A DNA stretch of 6,277 nucleotides, from assembly GCA_017620875.1 (NCBI GenBank), contig JAGAUH010000151.1, positions 1 to 6,277 on the forward strand, read 5' to 3'. The DNA comes from Clostridia bacterium. GTDB taxonomy: Bacteria > Bacillota > Clostridia > Christensenellales > Borkfalkiaceae. Every line of letters begins with the position of its first letter. Position 1 is the first letter of the stretch. Shown here one piece after another: positions 1 to 5,072 of the stretch. The position numbers and the translations under genes are program-made. The notes beneath the pieces are model-generated. The model did not search any database. It was not told where the DNA came from and saw only the letters and a program-made list of their open reading frames with translations.

Positions 1-2662
1 AGCAACGCTAACTGCAAGCGACACAAAATTTACCGACACAATTTCTAGCGAAAATAACACTTTAGTAGATAGTTATAATAGTACAAACGTAACGCCAAGT
101 AGCATAGTTTTAAACGTGCCAACGGGTGGAAATATATTGTGGGCAAAAACGCTAAACTATAACGATATTATTGCAATAGGAAGTTTAAACTATAATTCTA
201 CAAGTGCGGATGCAAGGTGGGGAGATGATGGGGAAAACGGCTCACTTATTGATGCCGAAACTCAAATAACGTTAAACTTAACAACAACCTTATCTGGAAA
301 CAACTTTATTAATAGCGTTTCCGGAAATAGCACGGCAACAAAAAATAGTTTTGATTTAACAATAGAATATCAATATAGCGATACTTACAATTATCTTAAT
401 GGTAGTTTAGTTGATAAAAACAATATAACGACACAAATAGGCAAGTATTATTATAAGCAAACGTATAAAAACGTGCAAACCGAATTAGATGGATACTCTA
501 CTTACGTAGACCAAAATAGGCAAACTGCAGTTAACTCAACAGATAATATCATTGTAAACGGCAAGGTGGATAAAATAGTTTACTATATGCCAAACTCTTA
601 TAACGTAACTATAAAATACAACGTTATTGCTAACCAGTACGACTTAAACGATTTACCGCCTAGCGCTCCAGCCGATACAACTTTAATCGTTAAATATGAC
701 TATCCTTATAGTTTATCTACTCCTATATTAAACAATTATAGGGCACAATCTAACGTAAGTGGTATAATGAATAACGTAAACGGCATAACCGAAACGATTT
801 CTTACAACAGGGTGCATACCGGTGGTTGGATAGTTCCGTTTGATAGCGTTGGAACGATAAATAATGAAGAAAGAGGTCTGTGGGAAGGTGATTTTAAAGA
901 CGTGGGGGACACTCACGGAAACAACCCTAAAAACGTTGTGGGGCAAAACGAAGGAACAGCCGAATTTATAAACTATGGTACAAATTATGGTACGAGTTTT
1001 AATAATACAAGCAACTACAATTGTTATTACTTAGTTTATAATAGTTATGATCATTTTGTTACTAACAAGGGAGCGGGTTTTTATTTCGAGTTTGAGTTTC
1101 AGGTTACGGGTAGAACCAATGCGAGTGCGGATAGTTATAACTTTGGTATAATATTAGAAAATGCTAATAACAATACGGGTAACGGAATTAGATGTGATTT
1201 TATTACTTTAGATTGTAAAAACGCAACAAGTGGAAACGGTACTTACGATAAAGAAGTTGTGGTGTATAACAAACGTGACAACAATTGGAATACTAGGGGA
1301 ACGTTTACGTATTTGCCAAATTACACTCAAGAATTTGTTAAATGCGCTATGTGGTTAGATTCTAGCGGAGTTGTTAACATTTCCTTTAACAATATAAAGT
1401 GTTTTAGTTATACTTCAAACGTTTTAGCAGATGATTTAGGTAAAATTTGTTATATTGGGTTGCAAGGTTGGAACGTTTCTTATAACGTAAGAAATGCTCT
1501 TTATTGTCAAAACCCAGGTGTTACCGAGGGTACGGGCTTAAACGACGTAAAAAGGGCTAACGTAGACACTGTTTCGGACAACTATAAAAATGGTGAATAT
1601 CACTCTAATACCATTTATGATACAGATTTTTATTACGAAACTTTTATTACTCCTACGGGATTTTCAAACCTAAATTCTCAACAAGGTAAAGTTGGTATAA
1701 TGCTAACTAGTTGCGAAAATAAAAACAATCAAGTCTTCTTTTATGCTAACCTTTGGGATAGGTCAGAAAGGCAAGAAATAGGAATGATGACTTCTTTAAA
1801 CGGGGAGTGGGACGTTGGTTCTTTAGCCGACACTACTAGTAAGGTTTTAAAAATATACGAAAATACTTTAAACGTAAGAAAAAGATATGCTATTTGGAAA
1901 AAAGGCGCTAGCATTTATTTTATATTTAACGAAACGGCATATTTTGTAACTTATAACCCAGCGTTGGCAGGCGATTGTACGGTAAGTTTAAAAACTATGA
2001 ACGTGGTGTTTAGTTTTGACGGATCGGTACAAGATGAAGACGGATCTCAATATTCAGAGGAGTTATCTAATTACGATAAAATTGCTCAAGAGCGTGGCAT
2101 AAACGAAGTGGTTTTAGATGGTAACTTTAACGACACCGCTTGGAGTCAAGAAGGAAGAAGTAGAACGATAGAAAAATACGAAACGGACGGAAGTGGTAGA
2201 TACTTTAAGTTTAAAGCGTTTTTAGGCAAATCCTTTATGTATATTGCGGCAGAAGCAAAAGTAAACGAGATTATAAAAGGCGACGTTTTCTTGGATGCTA
2301 GTGCTATTTTATCTAGTAACTTACAAGTGGATTTTCGTGGTAGTGATATAGTTGCTCGTTCTGGTATAAATGGTAAAAGTTTGTACAACGGATTTGCTCA
2401 CGTTACTTTTGTAGAAGTGGGGAACGGTGTTATTAGGATGGAAGCGGCAATACCATACGTGGTTTATTCTAAACAGGCAAATAGTAGTGCTATAACGAGT
2501 TTAGTTGCAAGGTTTTCTTTTGGCGCGTGCGAAAAGTCCGAAACTCTAGGTTGGTGGGGAGAGGATACTACCTTAGAAGAAGATAGAAACAAGTGGTGGT
2601 GCGACCTAAAGTATTACACCGTTACTGGCTCTGGTATACAGTTAGATACTATGGTAGATTAA
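1..2662 (+). CDS. Large modular extracellular/surface protein with C-terminal CBM9-like module (5'-truncated)
   Basis: The reading frame is open from the first full codon at base 2 with no stop, so the true start lies upstream; the GTG at 116 is only the first internal start-like codon. At least 886 residues are visible (numbering below counts the GTG at 116 as residue 1). Composition is rich in Asn, Ser, Thr, Tyr and Gly with no internal membrane segment, which suits a secreted protein. Residues about 158-240 (YNVTIKYNV, then PADTTLIVKYDYPYSLSTP and a late GGW) resemble a degenerate InlB B-repeat/Listeria-Bacteroides repeat. Residues about 280-465 and 495-640 look like two related beta-sandwich modules of concanavalin/LamG type. 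Residues about 664-835 look like a family 9 carbohydrate-binding (CBM9-like) module: LDGNFNDTAW start, FMYIAAEA strand, RMEAAIP strand. There is no LPXTG motif or C-terminal anchor, so attachment, if any, must come from the missing N-terminal part. A role in binding glycans is an inference from fold resemblance; no catalytic motif is visible. Confidence 0.8.
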   Translation, partial: ATLTASDTKFTDTISSENNTLVDSYNSTNVTPSSIVLNVPTGGNILWAKTLNYNDIIAIGSLNYNSTSADARWGDDGENGSLIDAETQITLNLTTTLSGNNFINSVSGNSTATKNSFDLTIEYQYSDTYNYLNGSLVDKNNITTQIGKYYYKQTYKNVQTELDGYSTYVDQNRQTAVNSTDNIIVNGKVDKIVYYMPNSYNVTIKYNVIANQYDLNDLPPSAPADTTLIVKYDYPYSLSTPILNNYRAQSNVSGIMNNVNGITETISYNRVHTGGWIVPFDSVGTINNEERGLWEGDFKDVGDTHGNNPKNVVGQNEGTAEFINYGTNYGTSFNNTSNYNCYYLVYNSYDHFVTNKGAGFYFEFEFQVTGRTNASADSYNFGIILENANNNTGNGIRCDFITLDCKNATSGNGTYDKEVVVYNKRDNNWNTRGTFTYLPNYTQEFVKCAMWLDSSGVVNISFNNIKCFSYTSNVLADDLGKICYIGLQGWNVSYNVRNALYCQNPGVTEGTGLNDVKRANVDTVSDNYKNGEYHSNTIYDTDFYYETFITPTGFSNLNSQQGKVGIMLTSCENKNNQVFFYANLWDRSERQEIGMMTSLNGEWDVGSLADTTSKVLKIYENTLNVRKRYAIWKKGASIYFIFNETAYFVTYNPALAGDCTVSLKTMNVVFSFDGSVQDEDGSQYSEELSNYDKIAQERGINEVVLDGNFNDTAWSQEGRSRTIEKYETDGSGRYFKFKAFLGKSFMYIAAEAKVNEIIKGDVFLDASAILSSNLQVDFRGSDIVARSGINGKSLYNGFAHVTFVEVGNGVIRMEAAIPYVVYSKQANSSAITSLVARFSFGACEKSETLGWWGEDTTLEEDRNKWWCDLKYYTVTGSGIQLDTMVD

Positions 2663-2673
2663 TAAAAACTAAC

Positions 2674-2703
2674 AAAAGCAACTCTATATTAGGGTTGCTT
2701 TTT
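2674..2703 (+). terminator. Intrinsic terminator of the surface-protein gene
   Basis: A hairpin starts 11 bases after the TAA at 2660-2662. The arm 2674-2685 pairs with 2691-2702 (12 pairs including one T-G wobble) around the five-base loop ATATT. The GC core GCAAC/GTTGC is followed by five Ts (2699-2703), which form the U-tract although four of them can also pair with the leading As. It separates this gene from the next one. Confidence 0.85.
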
Positions 2704-2762
2704 AAAATTTAACGTAAAAGATATTATAATAATTTATTTTAAAGGTATTTTTACTAAAAATA

Positions 2763-2791
2763 TTGACTAACTAATATATTTGTGATAATAT
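2763..2791 (+). promoter_or_regulatory. Sigma-A type promoter of the zinc-ribbon membrane protein gene
   Basis: The -35 box TTGACT (2763-2768) is followed by a 17-base spacer and the -10 box TAATAT (2786-2791). The spacer ends in TGA (2783-2785), which makes an extended -10 (TGn). The predicted start is near 2798, giving a leader of about 25 bases that contains the Shine-Dalgarno site. The same architecture recurs at 5952-5980. A small AT-only palindrome (TTAATA-TAG-TATTAA, 2792-2806) overlaps the predicted start. Confidence 0.75.
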
Positions 2792-2810
2792 TTAATATAG
2801 TATTAATATT

Positions 2811-2818
2811 AGGAGTGT
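2811..2818 (+). promoter_or_regulatory. Ribosome binding site AGGAGTGT for the gene at 2823
   Basis: AGGAG at 2811-2815 lies seven bases before the ATG at 2823 and fixes that start. The full octamer AGGAGTGT recurs exactly before the genes at 4323 and 6038. Confidence 0.85.
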
Positions 2819-2822
2819 AAAC

Positions 2823-3662
2823 ATGGAAAGGTGTAAATTCTGTGGAGAAGTTTTAGAATATAATTCTCAATATTGTCCTGTTTGCGGAAAAAGCACTAAA
2901 AAAGAGCCTTCTAAAAGATTCTTAAAGAAAATGGCTAAAGAAGATGCTTTCGAAGTTAATTATGATGCTAGGCTTTATAGAGTAAGTTATAGAGTGTTTG
3001 GTGTAATTTTTTTACTATTGTCTTTAATTGCGTTTGCTTTTTACGGTCAATATTTATTTATTGCGTTAGGTAAGTTAGATATTGCTCAAAAGTTTGTAGA
3101 CGGGGTAGACAAGGTTTTTGGTATAAACACTAAAGTAAACAAAGCATTACCGTTTGTCGTAGTTGGACAAAGTAAAGTTTCGTTTTTGCTAGTATTTTAC
3201 GGCGTGGCGCTATTACTTAGCATTTGTTCGCTATTTACTAAAAAGAGAGCGTCTTTAGGGGCTACAATGTATAAGTTGTCTGCAATAATTAGTATTGCTT
3301 ATATGATATTTAATATGTTATTACTAAGTTTCTTATCTAACGTAAATATTACGGAAATGGTAGAAAAAATTGTAACTTACGTTTGCGCAGGATTATCTTT
3401 ATTGTTCTTTATTATTGGTTTTATAGCGTCGTTTAACTTTAAAAACCCATATAGGGCAACTTGGTATCAAGGATTTAAAGCACTATGCTTTATGATATTA
3501 ACTGTTCTTAACGCTTTAACCATTTTATTAAATAATCCACCGGAAATTTTATTCGACGTAATTAAATACGTTATGTATAACCCACCAATTTATACCTTTA
3601 TTGCATCAATCTTGCTGTTTATTGGTTCTAAATATCGTGGAAATATAGAAAAATTAGTTTAA
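2823..3662 (+). CDS. Zinc-ribbon multi-pass membrane protein of unknown function
   Basis: The 279-residue product opens with a short zinc ribbon, CKFC at residues 4-7 and CPVC at 18-21 (Cys4 type), then a basic linker (about 22-36). About six hydrophobic segments follow, near residues 57-80, 112-137, 147-172, 184-205, 215-237 and 254-268. The ribbon is therefore probably cytoplasmic, at the membrane. Such zinc-ribbon plus membrane-helix proteins are common in Bacillota and mostly uncharacterised; I do not recognise a named family beyond the N-terminal ribbon. The gene has its own promoter (2763-2791), a good ribosome binding site and its own terminator (3670-3703), so it appears to be a single-gene transcription unit. 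Function is unknown: it might sense or regulate something at the envelope, but nothing here shows it. Confidence 0.88.
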   Translation: MERCKFCGEVLEYNSQYCPVCGKSTKKEPSKRFLKKMAKEDAFEVNYDARLYRVSYRVFGVIFLLLSLIAFAFYGQYLFIALGKLDIAQKFVDGVDKVFGINTKVNKALPFVVVGQSKVSFLLVFYGVALLLSICSLFTKKRASLGATMYKLSAIISIAYMIFNMLLLSFLSNVNITEMVEKIVTYVCAGLSLLFFIIGFIASFNFKNPYRATWYQGFKALCFMILTVLNALTILLNNPPEILFDVIKYVMYNPPIYTFIASILLFIGSKYRGNIEKLV

Positions 3663-3669
3663 TAAATTT

Positions 3670-3703
3670 TAGCCGAAAACGTTTAGTTTTCGGCTAGTTT
3701 TTT
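3670..3703 (+). terminator. Intrinsic terminator after the zinc-ribbon gene
   Basis: A perfect 11-bp stem (3670-3680 with 3686-3696, core AGCCGAAAAC/GTTTTCGGCT) closes a five-base loop GTTTA. It is followed by a G and six Ts (3698-3703). It begins eight bases after the stop codon and serves the + strand only, since no T-run follows on the other strand. Confidence 0.92.
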
Positions 3704-3720
3704 ATATGAGTAAAGTAAAT

Positions 3721-3749
3721 AAAAAAACTGCGAAAATTTCGCAGTTTTT
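3721..3749 (-). terminator. Intrinsic terminator of the Dabb operon (probably bidirectional)
   Basis: The stem 3723-3734 with 3738-3749 has the core CTGCGAA/TTCGCAG and a tight three-base loop. Read on the minus strand it begins seven bases after the stop of the Dabb gene (stop codon 3758-3756) and ends in the seven Ts complementary to 3721-3727. Read on + it is followed by a long T-run (3745-3757, with one A at 3750), so it can back up the terminator at 3670-3703 and insulate the convergent genes in both directions. Confidence 0.85.
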
Positions 3750-3755
3750 ATTTTT

Positions 3756-4040
3756 TTAAAATTCGTAATCTATCGCGATAGAAGACGCAACGTTTGCGTG
3801 CATATAAGTTTTTACTACGTCGCAATGATATTTGTCTTTTTGGTACGCGTCTAATTCTTCTTTGCTAGATAGCGTTACTTGTAAAATAATATCGTAAGAG
3901 CGGGCAGAGTGTAAAAAATCTTTGCCAACTTCCATCTCTACTATTTGCGGAACGTTACCTTTCATACTAGATAAAATTTCTATTGCTTTATCTATCGTTT
4001 CTTCTTTTTGCATTTTAAAACAAACTATATGTTTAATCAT
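3756..4040 (-). CDS. Dabb family (stress-responsive A/B barrel) protein
   Basis: This 94-residue protein matches the Dabb family (dimeric alpha/beta barrel, ferredoxin-like) over its whole length. Family signs are the MIKHIVCFKM start with His4, the central VGKDF and SYDIILQV strand, EELDAYQKDKYH, and the ASSIAIDYEF end. Members form dimers; some bacterial and plant relatives are stress-induced or act on small cyclic or aromatic compounds, but most bacterial ones have no proven reaction, so no substrate is assigned. The ATG at 4040 follows the stop of the upstream 48-aa ORF by one base. AGGA (4052-4049), eight bases upstream and lying inside that ORF, serves as Shine-Dalgarno site. Translational coupling and shared regulation with the small ORF are therefore likely. 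The gene ends at the terminator 3721-3749. Confidence 0.9.
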   Translation of the reverse strand: MIKHIVCFKMQKEETIDKAIEILSSMKGNVPQIVEMEVGKDFLHSARSYDIILQVTLSSKEELDAYQKDKYHCDVVKTYMHANVASSIAIDYEF

Positions 4041-4041
4041 T

Positions 4042-4188
4042 TTACCAATCCTGCCTGTCGCTTATTTTTATATCGTCGTAATAATCAAAGTATTTTCTTT
4101 TAAAATCTTCGTTACTCTTTTTTGCTTTTGCTTTTTTTTCTTGTTCTTTTTTCTTTTTTTCTTCTTCTAATTTTTTATTTTTATCCAT
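4042..4188 (-). CDS. Small 48-aa Lys/Glu-rich protein upstream of the Dabb gene
   Basis: On the minus strand an ATG at 4188-4186 opens 48 codons ending in TAA at 4044-4042. The product has a highly charged first half (residues 3-24 almost only K, E, Q and A, a probable single helix or coiled coil). Its second half is more distinctive: FKRKYFDYYDDI, ending in DRQDW. Evidence that it is real: a good promoter directly upstream (4195-4223), a stop one base from the next start, and the Shine-Dalgarno site of the Dabb gene placed inside its last codons. No Shine-Dalgarno site precedes its own start, because the predicted transcript begins at the ATG itself. No family is recognised. The alternative is that it is only a translated leader that couples expression of the Dabb gene. 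Confidence 0.7.
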   Translation of the reverse strand: MDKNKKLEEEKKKKEQEKKAKAKKSNEDFKRKYFDYYDDIKISDRQDW

Positions 4189-4194
4189 AGTTTT

Positions 4195-4223
4195 ATTCTA
4201 CCATAAAAATTTTTTTTGGTCAA
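4195..4223 (-). promoter_or_regulatory. Extended -10 promoter of the 48-aa ORF/Dabb operon, apparently leaderless
   Basis: On the minus strand the -35 box TTGACC (4223-4218) and the -10 box TAGAAT (4200-4195) are separated by 17 bases that end in TGG, an extended -10. The spacer is an A-run followed by a T-run, likely curved or stiff DNA. Six bases separate the -10 box from the ATG at 4188, so the usual start position falls on the A of the start codon. Confidence 0.7.
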
Positions 4224-4266
4224 TGGTTATAAATAACAAAATGACAACATATATTTTATTTGTAAA

Positions 4267-4295
4267 GGCTAAGCCGTAACAATGGTGGCAAAGCC
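4267..4295. repeat. Twin GGCWAAGCC palindromic 9-mers upstream of the spoIVF pair
   Basis: GGCTAAGCC (4267-4275) and GGCAAAGCC (4287-4295) differ at one base. Their centres are exactly 20 bp apart, about two helical turns, in an otherwise AT-rich 134-base divergent spacer (4189-4322). They lie 17-45 bases before the Shine-Dalgarno site of the gene at 4323. This arrangement suits a dimeric DNA-binding protein bound on one face of the helix, or small hairpins in the leader. No known regulator is recognised. I see no convincing sigma-A or sigma-E promoter for the + strand operon in this spacer. Confidence 0.45.
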
Positions 4296-4310
4296 AATAG
4301 TAAAATAATT

Positions 4311-4319
4311 AAGGAGTGT
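4311..4319 (+). promoter_or_regulatory. Ribosome binding site AAGGAGTGT for the SpoIVFA-like gene
   Basis: AGGAG (4312-4316) lies six bases before the ATG at 4323 and decides the start. It carries the same AGGAGTGT octamer as the other two + strand genes with a Shine-Dalgarno site. Confidence 0.85.
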
Positions 4320-4322
4320 GCT

Positions 4323-5072
4323 ATGAGCGAAGCAATCGATTATGCTAAAATGTCAGAAATCCCCGTGTCTAGTTGCGAAATTTGCGTAGAAAACAAACCA
4401 AGCAAAAAAAAGGACGCAAAAAACAAAGTAATAAACAAAATCAATAAAGATTTAACCCAAAATAAAAAGGTCAAATTTAACCCGTTTTTAAGGCTTAAAG
4501 GGTTCTTTAAAGATAAAGTTTTAAAATTTAAAAAGTCAAAACCAAAACAAGAAACCACAAAAGAGCAAGAGCAAAAAAATCGCGGGTTCGACGTGGTTAG
4601 CGCTCAAGTTATTACAATATTCGTTTTGGTTATATCAATTTTATTAACAAACGTATTTTGGGAAGATAGCGCAATAAACGTATTTTTTAAAAATATGTTT
4701 AATAAAAACCAAGAAGTATCTTTAAATTACACGGATTTTAACCCAACCCTTCCTATGACGGAAGTGCCCGTATCTTTAACCGACGGCGTTATGACTGCTA
4801 GTGGAGAGGGTAACGTTTACGCTCCCGTTGGCGGGCAGGTAGAGTCGGTAACTAAAGTAGAAGACGGAACTTATTGTATAACCATTTCTCATACGGAAAA
4901 ATTTAAAACGGTATTAGAAGGAATAGATTATCCATATTTCGAAAAGGGTAACACAGTTTATACAACTTGTCCTATTGGTTATAGCAATAAAAACTTAACG
5001 GTAAAAATGTATAACGGAGAAGATTTAATAACTAATTATACCTTTAACGACGGTGCTATCGTATGGGAGTAA
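4323..5072 (+). CDS. spoIVFA: SpoIVFA-like membrane protein with degenerate M23/LytM domain
   Basis: The product has 249 residues: a Lys-rich cytoplasmic N-terminal region (about 24-88), one membrane helix (about 91-111), and an outside domain. Its C-terminal part (about 160-249) follows the M23/LytM pattern: NVYAPVGGQVESV, then CITISH, then FEKGNTVYTTCPIG. The zinc-binding HxxxD and HxH motifs of active M23 peptidases are absent, so it should not be an enzyme. In B. subtilis, SpoIVFA is just such an inactive LytM protein; it holds SpoIVFB with BofA in the outer forespore membrane and is cut when the forespore signals. Length is close to the B. subtilis protein. Identity rests mainly on the overlap (10 bases) with the SpoIVFB-like gene downstream, plus this layout; direct similarity is weak. 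Oddities are a CEIC motif at residues 18-21 and the very basic linker. Alternative: a general M23-like partner of an M50 protease not restricted to sporulation. Confidence 0.72.
   Translation: MSEAIDYAKMSEIPVSSCEICVENKPSKKKDAKNKVINKINKDLTQNKKVKFNPFLRLKGFFKDKVLKFKKSKPKQETTKEQEQKNRGFDVVSAQVITIFVLVISILLTNVFWEDSAINVFFKNMFNKNQEVSLNYTDFNPTLPMTEVPVSLTDGVMTASGEGNVYAPVGGQVESVTKVEDGTYCITISHTEKFKTVLEGIDYPYFEKGNTVYTTCPIGYSNKNLTVKMYNGEDLITNYTFNDGAIVWE

Noticed and set aside
728..946. Minus-strand ORF of 72 codons inside the surface-protein gene.
   Set aside because: No ribosome binding site, no recognisable product; a shadow of the long + strand frame.
2146..2388. Minus-strand ORF of 80 codons inside the surface-protein gene.
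   Set aside because: Lies opposite the CBM9-like module, with no start signals or family resemblance.
2704..2822. Possible riboswitch or structured RNA in the spacer before the zinc-ribbon gene.
   Set aside because: The predicted leader is only about 25 bases and AT-only palindromes there explain the pairing; no known aptamer core is seen.
3922..4170. Plus-strand ORF of 82 codons ending in a run of Phe and Leu.
   Set aside because: Antisense to the Dabb gene and the 48-aa ORF; its Phe-rich tail is the complement of their Lys/Glu codons.
4249..4283. Possible sigma-E promoter for the spoIVF pair (ATATT and ACAAT elements).
   Set aside because: Only the last five bases of the -10 fit, and the spacing is about 20 bases instead of 13-15.
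4271..4289. Resemblance to the universal 16S rRNA 3' region (AAGCCGTAACAA then GGTGGC, against AAGTCGTAACAAGGTAGC).
   Set aside because: Only about 19 bases match, with two substitutions and one insertion; no helix-44 sequence precedes it and no CCTCCTT end follows. Probably chance.
4282..4308. Eight-codon ORF (MVAKPIVK) just before the SpoIVFA-like gene, a possible leader peptide.
   Set aside because: It has no Shine-Dalgarno site at proper distance and no promoter placing it in a leader with certainty; codons coincide with the GGCAAAGCC element.
4340..4558. Minus-strand ORF of 72 codons opposite the SpoIVFA-like gene.
   Set aside because: The Leu/Phe-rich product mirrors Lys codons on the other strand and has no start signals.
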